Positions 1-11,500 are shown, counted from the first letter of the stretch. The stretch is DNA of 64,000 nucleotides from Bursaphelenchus xylophilus (GCA_904066235.2 CAJFCV020000002.1:10044001-10108000); one strand, 5' to 3'. Numbers and translations: made by a program. Notes: a model not told the origin generated them from the sequence alone.

Positions 1-170
1 CAAGTGGAGGGAGTTCATGTAACTTCTTCTTGCACGAATTCCTGGATATATTTGAGAGAAGTGTGTTCTTCAGATCTAAACCCCAGTGGAATATAGATTT
101 TTGTTTCATTTAGCGTGCATTTGACCAGCGCCGCAAGCTATTACTTATCCTGATCGTTTATTCACAATTT
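1..170. other. Region downstream of paralogue 1; nothing recognised
   Basis: The 170 bases beyond the stop codon of paralogue 1 would hold its 3' UTR. I see no further exon, RNA gene or repeat family member here. Confidence 0.4.
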
Positions 171-3100
171 TTAATCCAATACAACAATTTTTTCTCCATT
201 CAACGCTTCAGTCACAGAGCCATCAAAAACAAATTGTACTGACATAGTCTCTGGCCATTCCATTTGCTGAAATCAAACCCAATTTTTAAATCAAAATCAG
301 TCGGAAGTAAATTTTTCTTACCTTTGGTCCATTGTCAAACGACTCCCATCCACGTCTGCACTCGCGTAGCTCACTGTCTGGCACGTATGTTGACAAAAAG
401 TAATTAATGGCTTCGGAATATTTTCGTGCCTAAAATTAAGTGTCTTATTGCCAGAAATTTGTTGCCATCGACATAAGAGTAATCGAGAAGATTAGAGTCA
501 AAGCTCTGTACAACGAATTGAATTATATGTAATTAACAATCTTCAAGGGCCCCAAGTCATTTTTCGGCTAACAGGGGAAGTACTCCAAGTGCGACGCTCA
601 GATTTTTTTATCAGTCTGTCGGAAAAATAACGGCGGATCGTCGCGCCTCGGAATCGTTCATCATCGCTTTGCTGGGGATTTGGTGCGCGACAGCGGCGAG
701 GCGAGAAATTTTGCTGCGACGATCCGCCGTTATTTTTCCGACAGACTGATAAAATTTTGCACACACGTCGGGTATGGACTAAATATCAATTCCTGAAAGT
801 TTTAGCTCGGGCGCCGCCGAGATATCGAACGATTTTTGCCGCCGAGAGAGCACGCTAAACGTGGAGAGCGGTCAGAGAGAAAAACGATTTTTGGCCATAA
901 CTTTGGCAGTTTCGTGCGGAAAATTTTGATTTTTTGTAGAAACATTATCCTCTACGGTAGAAATAGGCATGAAAATTTTCGTGCCGAAATTCGGCAAAAA
1001 AGTCCTAAATTTTCGCCGACTTTCGATCTAAAAATCTCGGTTGTTTCTGCAAAGCGCGAGCTAGGATTCTCACATATATCTTAGAAAAAATTATTCTAAA
1101 TTTGTGCCAAGTTTCATCAAAATCTGGACGTCGCACTTGGAGTACTCCCCTGTAAAATAAACATCCGTTCAATGGAACTTTTGTATAAGAAACAAGAATT
1201 TCAGTTGCTTTATATTTTACCGAGGTTTGGCTAAAATTTTTACTCACCTCTTCAGGCAAAACAATTTGAATTCTGGCGTCGATTAGAAGCCTCGGGAACT
1301 CCACATGCAGTCTTTTCATATTGCCCGCCACCACAAAAATTTGATGTAATACGTCGAAAAGGGATTTGTAAACTGCAACGAGAATGGTCGCGTTCAATTC
1401 AAAGACGATGTTGCAAATGGGAGCAGCTTGTAAAATACCACGGACAAGTTCGCGGTACAAACCATAAGAATTGCCGAAACAGATGGTGTTAAAGGGGATG
1501 TTGCACCTCAAATACTGTAGTTCGCGCATGGGGGGAAGCCTGAAATAATTTTTAAAAAAATATTGATTTTCACTGGAAAAAACGAAAAAACTTAAAAAAT
1601 TGCACTGTGCAAAATTTTTTCTGCTATACTCCGCGCATTTAATTTGGATCAACCTGGATCTCAAAAACTAAGCAAGGCCTGGACTTGATTCTTTTCGCGT
1701 AATAATCTATAGTCATAAAGAACATGTTTGAGCAACAAACAATCACATTTCAGGTAAGTGTAAAATTTTAAATTGCAATTTAAGATTTCGGGTGCGCAGA
1801 AAATTTGGATCAACCTTGCAAAAAATTATTTTGCTCGCTGAGGTGGTCGGTTTTAATGTTGTAAATGGTGAATACGGACACTACGGAGAAATAGTATTCT
1901 GAGGGTATCAATTTTGTGCAATATTTCTTATGACATGGCCCATTAGGGAGATACCAAGGAATACGGTAAGAAAACTCAAACAAAGCCCAAAAACTGATAA
2001 TTGTAACTCCTCAAATTTCTTGCAAAGTGTACAAATATTTACTTATAGGCCATGCAAAGTATTTTAGTAAGGCATCCAGTGGAGTTCACGGCATCTACGA
2101 CTTCTACGAGACATAAATCAGAATTTTTCTGAAAAAAGTTTCTAACGGAAAGTTTACGGTACTTTTTAAAAATTTTCTAGTGCCTGTTTTGAGGGTTCAG
2201 CATATACAGGACATGATGTGGTAGCTTTTGATTTAATTAGTTCATACGATTCGTTGGTATCAATTCCGTAGGGCACAAAACTTTAGCTTCCGCGAAAATT
2301 CAGAATATGGAAGACTCGTTGAGAAGCTACAGTGCATCCGAGAATTTCATCTTTTGTTTGCTTATTAAATATGCACCTTGTAGACTGCTATAAAAGCAAA
2401 TACAACGGTGGTTTTAGTTCAGGGAGGGAATTTCCAACCGAACGCGTGTGATGCACGGTGTAGTTTTTGATCCCCGCTCCATCAGGCGACTTCAAACGGT
2501 AAAAATTGACAAATCTTTTTACGTAGAAATTTCAGCAATGTTGTTGTCTTTTTGTCGGCGCATCGAACAACCCATCAGAAAATTTTTAAAAAGTACCGTA
2601 AACTTTCCGTTAGAAACTTTTTTCAGAAAAATTCTGATTTATGTCTCGTAGAAGTCGTAGATGCCGTGAACTCCACTGGATGCCTTACTAAAATACTTTG
2701 CATGGCCTATAAGTAAATATTTGTACACTTTGCAAGAAATTTGAGGAGTTACAATTATCAGTTTTTGGGCTTTGTTTGAGTTTTCTTACCGTATTCCTTG
2801 GTATCTCCCTAATGGGCCATGTCATAAGAAATATTGCACAAAATTGATACCCTCAGAATATTATTTCTCCGTAGTGTCCGTATTCACCATTTACAACATT
2901 AAAACCGACCACCTCAGCGAGCAAAATAATTTTTTGCAAGGTTGATCCAAATTTTCTGCGCACCCGAAATCTTAAATTGCAATTTAAAATTTTACACTTA
3001 CCTGAAATGTGATTGTTTGTTGCTCAAACATGTTCTTTATGACTATAGATTATTACGCGAAAAGAATCAAGTCCAGGCCTTGCTTAGTTTTTGAGATCCA

Positions 3101-5264
3101 GGTTGATCCAAATTAAATGCGCGGAGTGTATGCACTGTGCGCAAAATAAAAATCTGTTGCACTGTGCAGTTGAACCAAAAAATTCTTACGGCAAGTACTG
3201 GTGCATAACAAATCCATCGCAATCGATGAAAGTTAAATGCGTTGCAGGGATTCGTAGGATATCTGTGAGGTCTGGAAAAAATAACAAAATAAAAATTTGT
3301 TACAAGAATTGAAAAACAAAGCTTACAGGGGAAGTACCCCAAGTGCGACGCTCAGATTTTCTTTACATTTTACACACACGTCGGGTATGGACGAAATATC
3401 AATTCCTGAAAGTTTTAGCTCGCGCTTTCCGGGAGCCACCGAGATATTGAACGATCTTTGCCGCCGAGAGAGTACGCTAAACGTGGAGAGCGGTCAGAGA
3501 GAAAAACGCTTTTTGACCATAACCTTGGCAGTGTTGTGCGGAAAATTTTGACATTTTGTCGAAACATTATCCTTTACGGTAGCAATAGGCATGAAACTTT
3601 TCGTGCCGAAATTCGGCAAAAAATCGTAAATTTTTGCCGACCTTCGATCTAAAAATCTCGGTTGTCTCTGCAAAGCGCGAGCTAGGATTCTCGCATATAT
3701 CTTACAAAAAATTATTCTAAATTTGTGCCAAGTTTCATCAAAAACCGAGCGCCGCACTTGGAGTACTTCCCCTGTTAGTTATAGGCTATAATATCCTTAC
3801 AAGGCTTTGTTGTTAACCGTTTTTTCTCGGAAAATTGCCGCAACTCTGGAGAAACATCTCTTCCACCGTGTACATGGAGACGTCTGGAAGTTATAGTTGC
3901 GCTTTTTAATTCATCCGGACCAACTCCATGAAAGAAGCGGAACTCTTGGAAATACCGTTCCGGGTAAACATCGGGCAGCTTGAGGTCCACCAAAACTTGG
4001 TTCAAGACTCTTGGAACGGAATATTGATCGAGCGCAAAGCCAAGGTTGTGCTCTGAAGAGATTGAGAGCAGAATAAATGTCAGGTCTGCACTGTGCAGAC
4101 GGCGGAGGCAAAATCAACAAAATTGCATTGTGCAAAAGCACTTTTCGGGTTCATGCACAGTGCAGAGTCGCAGAAAATCCCCAGGACTTTTTTCCACGAT
4201 TAGTATTAGCGTTTTCACAAAGTGTCTGGACATTTTTTCGTTTTCGCACATTTTTGCCGCCCACTTTTGAGTTTCGTCCAAACGAAGTGTCACAACTGAC
4301 AAAAGCAATAAAATAATTTCGAGAAAAATATTTTTCCATCGAAAAACCACACAAAAAATTCTGTTGTGACGTTTCGTGTGAATTTGTTCGATACTGGGTG
4401 TGCGAAGTGCCGAAACGAGGAGGGAGACTCCGTGGGCTGCCGTGCGTCGCAGCGATATAAGGCGCGTGATTTTAGAATTCGCGCCGAACTTTCGAAAAAT
4501 TTTGCCGAATCCTGACTGGGAGCCTCCAACATTAATCTAGTGGATTCCAGACTAGAAATGGGGAGAAAAAACGAATAGAGCGAGAGAAACGCGCGCTATT
4601 TCGTGCTCTCTCTGCCTCTCTGCGCCCTCCCTCCGTTCGCGTTCTCTCGCCCTCTCTCTCCGTTTTTTGCGTTCTCTCGCTCTGTCTCTCGAAAAAGAGC
4701 TCTCCCAGTCAGGATTCGGCAAAATTTTTCGAAATTTCGGCGCGAATTACTAAAACACGCGCCTTATATTTCTAAAGGCGAGTGCACGGTGCAAGAGCTC
4801 GCCAATTTTTGTGCACGATGCGGAACCCGACAAATTTCCAGGCACTTTGTGAAAATGCTAACAGTCTACTTACTTTTTCCCCAGAACAGTAGTTTCGTCA
4901 ATTTTGCTAGTTGGGGCGCAGTCGTCGGAGGAAGACAAATTGAAAGTCCTCTAATCTCCTCTCTCATTGCAACTTTGGCCAAGCGCGCCAAACGAAGCGG
5001 ATCCTCCGCGAAATACGTGCGACCGTATACGTTTAGTCGAAAAGTCTCGTCACCAACGTCAATGTTGTTCGATGAAGGTGAAAAGAAAGTGGTGAGGAAA
5101 CGGTTAGAAATTAGCTGAAAAAATTGCGTTGAGATTTTGCTAGAGCCTACCAAGACCCGAACGATATCTTCCGCTAGCCAGATTTGCCACTCTTCGTCCA
5201 GCTCATGCGGTAGACAAACGGAATAGTGAAAGTAATCGAGAGCACCGTCTCTCAAACATGTCAT
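171..5264 (-). CDS. Paralogue 1 of an unrecognised seven-exon family (394 aa)
   Basis: Exons (minus): 5264-5151, 5114-4874, 4052-3801, 3271-3190, 1539-1248, 429-322, 266-171, giving 394 residues and one open frame. The start ATG lies four bases behind a TTTTTTAG acceptor, so the mRNA is probably trans-spliced. Intron positions and phases (0,1,1,2,0,0) equal those of the three paralogues downstream in the window. I do not recognise the family. The middle of the protein (exons 4-5) has leucine-rich-like strands, a short exon-4 block ending in CDG..MHQYLP and then PPMRELQYL. No catalytic motif, signal peptide or membrane segment is evident. This copy is the most diverged of the four. It has been stretched to 5 kb by elements inserted in introns 2, 3, 4 and 5. 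An F-box or LRR-like adaptor role is only a guess. Confidence 0.75.
572..1152. mobile_element. Harbinger-like MITE with a nested mariner-like MITE
   Basis: Terminal inverted repeats start CAGGGGAAGTACTCCAAGTG and end with the complement (CACTTGGAGTACTCCCCTG). The element is flanked by a 3-bp TAA on both sides, the TWA-type target duplication of PIF/Harbinger transposons. It sits in intron 5 of paralogue 1. A second MITE (611-749) has inserted near its left end: removing it restores the order seen in the uninterrupted copy at 3326-3774. No transposase reading frame is present. Confidence 0.8.
611..749. mobile_element. Mariner-like MITE nested in a Harbinger-like MITE
   Basis: Ends are TCAGTCTGTCGGAAAAATAA and its complement, bounded by TA on each side (609-610 and 750-751), as in Tc1/mariner insertions. 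The 139-bp element has no coding capacity. Its interior differs from the majority family (CGGCGGATCGTCGC arms rather than GAGCACTCTGTCGC), so it represents a subfamily. Confidence 0.8.
1628..3127. mobile_element. Large palindromic element (about 550-bp arms) with 5S rRNA-like ends
   Basis: Arms 1628-2178 and 2577-3127 are near-perfect inverted copies around a unique centre of about 400 bp. The element fills most of intron 4 of paralogue 1. Close to each outer end is GATCTCAAAAACTAAGCAAG followed by GCCTGG, which resembles the central part of eukaryotic 5S rRNA (GATCTC...CTAAGCA...GGCCTGG). A GCAC-N-GTGC palindrome lies just outside both ends (near 1604 and 3131). No reading frame of note occurs inside. 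It is probably a foldback-type non-autonomous transposon. Confidence 0.7.
3326..3774. mobile_element. Harbinger-like MITE, intact copy
   Basis: This 449-bp element has CAGGGGAAGTAC...GTACTTCCCCTG ends and a 3-bp TTA duplication (3323-3325 and 3775-3777). It lies in intron 3 of paralogue 1 and serves as the reference copy of the family. It is non-coding. Confidence 0.8.
4248..4450. repeat. Dispersed repeat of about 200 bp, copy 1
   Basis: From CCCACTTTTGAGTTTCGTCC to the GGCTGCCGTGC region this matches 7707-7905 with few differences, in the same orientation. One copy is intronic in paralogue 1; the other is upstream of paralogue 2. Confidence 0.65.
4455..4769. mobile_element. MITE with GGCGCGTGATTTTAG ends
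   Basis: Arms of about 65 bp (ATAAGGCGCGTGATTTTAG onward, and its complement ending CGCGCCTTATAT) flank a purine/pyrimidine-rich centre containing many GAGAGA/CTCTCT runs. It is nested in the element at 4206-4861 and non-coding. Confidence 0.6.
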
Positions 5265-5337
5265 TCTTCTAAAAAACAATTACAATCTATGCAAAACGAA
5301 TCGCAACGGACCAAAAAAAAAAGAAAAAAAATATTTT

Positions 5338-5488
5338 AGTCTGTCGGGAAAATAATGCGCACAATGTCGCTCCCAATCGTGTCACTAAAGTGAAAAGCAA
5401 TTCGGTTTTGCCGCGATACAATTCATTCTCTCGACGGCGTTTCGATTTTCGATGCGACAGGGTGCTCATTATTTTCCCGACAGACTGA
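5338..5488. mobile_element. Mariner-like MITE
   Basis: The left end GTCTGTCGGGAAAATAATG and right end CATTATTTTCCCGACAGACTG are complementary. The inner arms carry the family hallmarks GTCGC and GCGACAG. It lies just upstream of the start of paralogue 1. Confidence 0.7.
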
Positions 5489-5559
5489 TAGAAAGCTTTG
5501 ATTGTAATTCATTATGTTCTGAAATCGATTCTTGCAACTTTTGAAATGATTCATTATAC

Positions 5560-5708
5560 CAGTCTGTCGGGAAAATAATGTCAATTTGTCGCGCTTTGAA
5601 ATCGCCCATCGCTTTGTGAAGGCGTGCTACGGATCGTAAATTTGGATCGTGACTTCGGCAAGGTAAGACGTGTTACTGCGACAAATCCACATTATTTTTC
5701 CGACAGGT
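5560..5708. mobile_element. Mariner-like MITE, diverged
   Basis: Same family ends (CAGTCTGTCGGGAAAATAAT / ATTATTTTTCCGACAG) with a diverged interior that keeps TTGTCGC and GCGACAA inner arms. It sits between paralogues 1 and 2. Confidence 0.65.
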
Positions 5709-5872
5709 GGTTTCAACAAGCTTACCCACCAGTTGATTATAAAAATATGTAACAACACAGTAGGAATACTGTTTATACCAATCTGAAGATAGAAACATAA
5801 CTTTATTAACAAAAACGACACTATTGTAGAACACGTATACTACAGTAGATTTCTCGGGGAAGAAAAGAAATT

Positions 5873-7562
5873 TCACTCCAAAACCCGTAAATTCCGGCCA
5901 TTCAGTTCGTCCAAGACAGTGTTTCTAAAGTAGTATTCGAGTTCGAATTGTAACCCGGTGTTGGGCTGAAAAATACTTGAATAAATATACATCAAAGAAG
6001 CGAACAAGAATAACAAACTAATCATGCAGCAGATTTACTTACGCCATTGAAAGCAGAAAGGTCCGGCTTGTAAGTCCAACAATTCTTTTCGAAGCCGATA
6101 TCACATGATGGAGTGAGTGGTTCGACAACATGCAGCCATTCCTCGCGATGAGATTGTGCCTAAAACTATATACAACTGTCGGGAAAATTTGTATTTTTTG
6201 TGAATCCGAAAATCTTACGCTCTCCGTCAAGCTGACATCCACCGTAAATTCGAAGCGGACATTTTTAAATCTCGTTGCCAGCTGAATAATATTTTTCAGG
6301 GCCGTCGCGAGCTGTTGGAGCACCCCCGCGTGCGCTTCGTAACTGGCTGCTAGCACCTTTAAACTGCTACTGATGAAATGTAGCTGGCAGTTCGGAGCCT
6401 GCAGTTCGAATTCGGCTAAAAGATCGTGGTAGTATTGGAAGGAGAATGCCGAGCCAATCGCGCCGAGCAGCAGTGTTGAGGTAATGCGGCGTAGATTTGG
6501 CATCTGGGGAAAGCTGAAACTGGAGGTTTACAGATAGTTGACCTATGGAAATAAAAAGATAGATCAGGTCCTAAGATATGTAGCTTTTGAGCTATACGAT
6601 TGTATTAGTCAAAAGACCTGTAGCGGCCAAGGTATTCACGTCATTTTGTAACGCCATTTTCCTCGCCACTTGAGACTTACGGCGAATAGTCACACAGCGC
6701 AAACCCATCAATGTTGTCCAAAATCAGCTTCGTTAATTGTGGGTGACCAAACAGTCCCCACAGGTCTAAAAATAAAAAATGTATACAATTTTGGCTTACA
6801 AGCCTTACCAATAGCAGAACACAAACTTACACGCCTTTTTATACCGTCTTCGTCTGATTCCCGCCGGCTTTAAAACTGAACCATGTAAAACGACGGTGTT
6901 TTCATCCTTCGCAAACTTGCTCAGGACTGTATCCAGACCTGGTACATAGTCGTAGAAGAGGGTGCCACCAAAACTAGCCGATCCTTTGATTTCATAATCA
7001 AGACTGTGCATCACTTGAGATAAAAGTCTGGATTGTCGTTCCGAGTCGAGCAGAAAATTGAGTGATTTCCCTAAAAGTTTTGGAAAAAAATCTCAAAAAT
7101 TTAAATAAAAATTTTTATTGAACAATACCTTGCTAAAGGGCTACTCAAAAATTCAAAACAAAACTTGCGTTTTGCCCAGAACATAAATTTCAGAATCGGC
7201 CTTTCGTCTTCAGCTTCCCTCAGGATGATTCGAAAACCGCTGCTTTCCTCACGATGCAACAAAGACAATGTCGCCAAGACAATTGGATTTGGATGGAAAT
7301 AGTGAACGGACCCTTCTTTAATGTAGAATTCACTAACACCGAGGAGAATATCCCGAGATTTTAGGTATAGTGTACTGTGGATGCGGCTGGATGAGAGCTG
7401 AAAGAAGGAATGCCAAGTTTCATTAAGACGACTTCCACTCACCAGAAATCGAATATCCTTATCAGTCAGTTGGGTCACAATTACATCATCAATCTCGTCC
7501 AGTGGGCCCAAATAATATTGGTAAAATCGTAATGGCTCAGCTCGAAGAACTTTTTCCAACAT
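5873..7562 (-). CDS. Paralogue 2 of the seven-exon family (392 aa)
   Basis: Exons (minus): 7562-7443, 7397-7169, 7070-6831, 6765-6681, 6513-6219, 6159-6043, 5965-5873. The model gives 392 residues, all phases consistent. The start is MLEKVL, one base behind a TGCAG acceptor, suggesting trans-splicing. Conserved blocks shared with copies 3 and 4 are NPIVLATLSLLH, LKFMFWAKR, LLSQVM, the GHPQLTKL block in exon 4, MPNLRRI, YYHDLLAEFE and GRNLRVLE at the C-terminus. Exon 2 ends at a GC donor (AAAC/GCAAGT) rather than GT. An AATAAA signal lies 3' at about 5798-5803. I do not recognise a function; the HPxLTxLxLxNxxGF pattern is reminiscent of a leucine-rich repeat. It is a compact 1.7-kb gene free of large insertions. 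Confidence 0.8.
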
Positions 7563-7706
7563 CCTGCACACAATGAAATAAAGTCGTACCTTGTGTGCAT
7601 ACGATAAAATATAAATGTTAAAACATAAAGCCGCGTTAACTATTATAGAAACAGAAGAAGCAAGAAATAAGCACTGCACGGCAACCCGAAATAGAACAAA
7701 AATGTC

Positions 7707-7905
7707 TCCCGCCCACTTTTGAGTTTCGTCCAAACGAAGTGTCACAATTGACAAAAGGAACAAAATGATTTCGAGAAAAATGTTTTTCCACCGGAAAACC
7801 GCAAGAAAATTCTATTGTGACATTTCGTGTGAATTATATCGATCATGGGCGTGCGAAGTACAGAAACGAGGCAGGAGACTCCCTGGGTTGCCGTGCACTG
7901 TGTTA
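7707..7905. repeat. Dispersed repeat of about 200 bp, copy 2
   Basis: Direct-orientation match to 4248-4450, beginning CCCACTTTTGAGTTTCGTCC and ending near GGTTGCCGTGC. Confidence 0.65.
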
Positions 7906-8436
7906 GTAAATCATATATGTTTTAGACAGTCCTCGTTATGAGAAATTTTTATTCAAATCAAAATAAAACAGATTGTGCAGCAAATTATATAACAGAGGTG
8001 TGGCAGCACGCACAAAACACGATTCATTTTTCCACTGCAAATGCAAACACAACAAAAATTATTATTATTAAATACTTACTCCGACTTTCGCTCAAGTCCG
8101 GCTGGTAGTCGATTTTCCAGAGCCGGCTGGAAGTACTAGCCATGACCATGCCATAATAGAGCTATTGGAATGGTCGGACTGTCACAAAGCCAAATATAAT
8201 GAGGTCTACCAAACAGGTTACCAATGGATAACATCGGCCTATTTTTCTCTTGAAAAACCCGTATTCGAACGCTCAAAAAATAACAAAAGCTTGTCCTAAA
8301 TCTCAAAAGAATCGCTTAAAGCCCCAAAATTCCTCTAAAATTTGCAAAACTACGGATTTTGGAGCAAAAGAAAGGGCGAAAAATAAATTTTTAGCTCTTT
8401 TTTCCGAATCGAAAAAGATAACTGACCCACCCAACG

Positions 8437-8454
8437 TTGTTTACGGCTGTTTAC
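8437..8454. promoter_or_regulatory. Paired forkhead-like sites upstream of paralogue 2
   Basis: TTGTTTAC (8437-8444, complement GTAAACAA, the DAF-16 binding element consensus) and TGTTTAC (8448-8454) are spaced three bases apart. The surrounding 50 bases (CCGAATCGAAAAAG...ACTGACCCAC...) are conserved upstream of paralogue 4 and more loosely of paralogue 3. Confidence 0.5.
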
Positions 8455-8867
8455 GTTTGATTTGAAGGAAAAAACAAGAGTTGTGGCAACTCAAAAAACT
8501 TATTTTTTAGAACAGTATAAATATATAGCAATGCAGTAGGATAGTAAAACAACTTTATTATCAAAAACAAATGAAACCCTGCGATTATGACTCATCGTTT
8601 TGAATAATTTGCCAATATCAAGGGCTATAAGTTTTACATGGAAGCCGGAGCCGAAATTTCGGCCGTGGCAATCTCTGCAGCGAAACCTTCAAGATTACTT
8701 AAAAGAAGGCAACTCCCTACAGCTCATCTAAACCTCTTCGCAAGCGAGTGTAACCCTTCAAGTACAAAAACTTAGTTCAAACAGCAGGTCGTAATCGAGG
8801 GTGATCCGATTATAGGAGCGCGCGCGTAATATGTAATAGAATACAATGCGATATAGAACAAGAAATT

Positions 8868-11285
8868 TCACTGGTCGTGAATCCGCAAGACTTGACCTCC
8901 CAGCTCCCAAGAGACATCTCTAAAGTAGTATTCGAGCTCGAGTCGTAATCCGGTATCCTCCTAAAAAATGCTGAATTCTTCGCAGAACCAAAAAAATAAA
9001 CAAAAATTGTGACGATGACTTACGCCATTAAAAACCGAAACGTCCGCCAAAAGGTACTTCCAACAGTTTTTCTCAAACTTAATTTCACGCAATGGAGTCA
9101 GCTGTTCGACAAAATGTTGCCATACATCGCGATGCGATTGCGCCTAAAATTGGTACACTGCGTACGGGAAATGCTGGAGATTTTATGTTCGACACGTCAG
9201 GCCGCATGTCAATTGCTGAAAATTTTGGCTTGCGCTTTGCAAAGGAAGACGAGGTATTCAACGATCTTTATGATTGAGCCCGAACTCTCCCCCTGTTTCT
9301 GACTCTCACATGTAATACGATGAAAAAACTTTAAATTGAAAAAATAAGGTGCGACATGTTATACGATGAAATTTTATTTCAAATTGAAAAAGTAAAGTGT
9401 GACATTTTATATGATGAATAATTTTTTCAAATTGAAAAAATTAGATGTGACATGTTATACGACAAAAAATTTTTAATTCAGAGTGCGGGCTTTTTTGGTA
9501 AATATCGAAAAAAGGGGGAGTTCGGATTGGGGGAGTGTCGTCTGCAGCGGAGCTTTGCAAACCAAAAAGTCAAAAAAAAACAGACTTTGGCCGTAGTTCT
9601 GCCAATGCCAGAAAACACTTACAGTCTCCGGCAAGTATACATGTACTACATGATTGAAATATACATTTTTAAACCTTGACGCCAACTCAATCGTGTTCTT
9701 CATTGCCGTCGCTAATTGCTGAAGCACGCCGAGATGCACATCATAACTGGCTGCTGTCACGTCTATTCGCCGATCGAATCTTAGACGGCAGAGCGGAGCC
9801 TTCAGTTCGAAGTCGGCTAAAAGGTCGTGGTAGTATGGGAAGGCAAATGTCGATTCAATTGATCCAAAAGGCATTCTTGCATAAATTCGTTGTAAGTTCG
9901 GCATCGGGGGAAATCTGAAACCGAAAGCTTATAAGCGATAAAACCCCGAAAAAAGTCTACGCCATTTGTGGAAATACTCGTAGGAAAAACGCTTACGGTA
10001 AATACTGACATAAGACAAAACCGTCACAGTTGACCAAAGTAAGCGCCGTCATTTTTGGATGACCAAATAAGCCGTGTAAATCTATAATACAACGGTATCA
10101 AAATTATTCGTTGCAGGCAAACTCTCCCCCAATCCGAGCTATCCACCTTTTTTGATTTTCACCAAAAAAATCCTAACTCACCCTTTTCGTGAACACCCCC
10201 ATTTCAAAAATAAAAAAATAGGTAGGACTGTTATACGACGATGTTATACTTTTTTCGATTTATAAAAAAATTTTCATCGTATAACATGTCACGCCTTATT
10301 TTTTCAATTTGAATCTTTTTTGTCGTATAACATGTCACTCCCTACTTTTTTCAATTTTCAAAACAAGTGAGTGTATTCGGAAGAGGAGAGTTCGGGCTCA
10401 ACCAAATTACATATTAGCTTCACTATACAAATTCCAGCTAATAACATAGACTTACACACTTTTCTACAAGGATGCTTGCCTTCTGTTGGTTTAAAGTATA
10501 TGAAGACGGTGATTTGGTCTTCCGCGGACTTGTTGAGGACTTCATTTAGATCTTGTACGTAGTGAAAATAGTTGATGTCACCAAACCTGTCAAAGTATTC
10601 GTATTCGTAACCGAGGTCGTCCATCACTTGAGATAAAACCTTGTCTTGCAATTCCGAATGCAGTAGAAAGTTGAATGAATTCCCTGAAAATTTTGGATAG
10701 AATTCCCCAAAAGTACGAAAATTACAAGGAAACTTGCGTTTCGCCCAATACATAAATTTCAGGATCATCCGTACGTCTCCACCTTCCTGCATTGCGTCGT
10801 TTCTGACGATTCGAAAACAGGGATCCTTCCCAAGATGCAACAAGGATAAGGTCGCCAAGATGATTGGATTTTGATGGAAGTAGTTAATGTCGTCTTGTCC
10901 AACCGAAAATCCGTCGTCCCATGCGTAAATACTTTGAGATGTGACGTATAGTGTGTTGTGGATCCGGCGGGAGGAAAGCTGAAAAGAAAAAAAAAAGGTT
11001 TGATACTAGGCCTTCCGGGAAATCGCCGGACTGAAATCGGCGACAAGCACTGTGCTAAAACAAAAGTTTTACTGACTGTTGCGTCCAGAAACTTGACCTT
11101 CCAACGAGTATGTTCTAGTTAATTGCAAATTGTTGCATGAAGGGCTCGGCTGTAATTGTACTCACCAAAAATCTAGCAATCTCCTCAGTCACTTGGATCT
11201 CATCGGGCTCCTCTCTAGGTTCCAGTTCATTCAAATAGTATTGGTAAAACTGTAACGGCCCATTTCGAAGAACTTTTTCCATCAT
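8868..11285 (-). CDS. Paralogue 3 of the seven-exon family (392 aa)
   Basis: Exons (minus): 11285-11166, 10978-10738, 10683-10456, 10081-9997, 9914-9623, 9143-9024, 8960-8868, giving 392 residues in one frame. It starts MMEKVL just behind TTTTCAG. It keeps the shared blocks NPIILATLSLLH, LKFMYWAKR, LSQVMDDLGYEYEYF, HYVQDLNEVLNK, GHPKMTAL, MPNLQRIYA and YYHDLLADFELKAP. Exon 2 again ends at a GC donor (AAAC/GCAAGT), as in paralogue 2. Introns 3 and 5 each carry one copy of the same MITE in opposite orientation. The C-terminus (VLRIHDQ) departs from the LRV(L/F)E ending of copies 2 and 4. Function is not recognised. Confidence 0.8.
9275..9535 (+). mobile_element. MITE with GAGCCCGAACTCTCCCC end, copy 1
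   Basis: In intron 5 of paralogue 3. It begins GAGCCCGAACTCTCCCCC and ends near GGGGGAGTTCGGATTGGGGG. The interior is a tandem of TGACATGTTATACGA-containing units of about 60 bp. An inverted copy lies at 10121-10400. Confidence 0.6.
10121..10400 (-). mobile_element. MITE with GAGCCCGAACTCTCCCC end, copy 2 (inverted)
   Basis: In intron 3 of paralogue 3, in reverse orientation to 9275-9535. It contains the complementary TCGTATAACATGTCA units and ends GAGAGTTCGGGCTC. The two copies flank exons 4 and 5. Confidence 0.6.
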
Positions 11286-11500
11286 TCTGAAAACAAGAAA
11301 AGGCAGTCCTTGCGCAATGTAAATACAGCAATCATCATTTTAACTGCAAGGGTAAGATAACTAGAAACAAAAAATGAGCATTGTGTTCGTCAACAAGAGA
11401 CATTTCAGCAAAGGAAAAGGCGGAAATAAATTTTTTTACCCTCGTTTTTCCGAACCAAAAAATGTTTTATATTCTGGCTGACCAATTCCACGTGTTTTAC

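Larger units (their letters stand above)
4206..4861. mobile_element. TIR-bounded element carrying GCAC-N-GTGC sites
   Basis: The left end reads TTAGCGTTTTCACAAAGTG and the right end is the complement, CACTTTGTGAAAATGCTAA. It occupies nearly all of intron 2 of paralogue 1. The same terminal motif borders GCAC-N-GTGC arrays at 42355-42795 and 45383-46140. Inside lies another inverted-repeat element (4455-4769) and a stretch repeated at 7707-7905. Confidence 0.6.
7563..8867. other. Intergenic region between paralogues 2 and 3
   Basis: It contains the second copy of the dispersed 200-bp repeat (7707-7905), a promoter block of paralogue 2 conserved with copies 3 and 4 (about 8395-8455), the 3' UTR-like sequence of paralogue 3 (about 8515-8580, resembling 3' UTRs of copies 2 and 4), and near 8645-8684 a relic of the hAT-type MITE seen at 62378-62819 (GCCGTGGCAATCTCTG end). 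No gene is evident. Confidence 0.5.

Noticed and set aside
4603..5118. Plus-strand open frame opposite exon 2 of paralogue 1
   Set aside because: It overlaps the antisense of a well-supported exon, and its first part is CTCTCT-rich transposon sequence.
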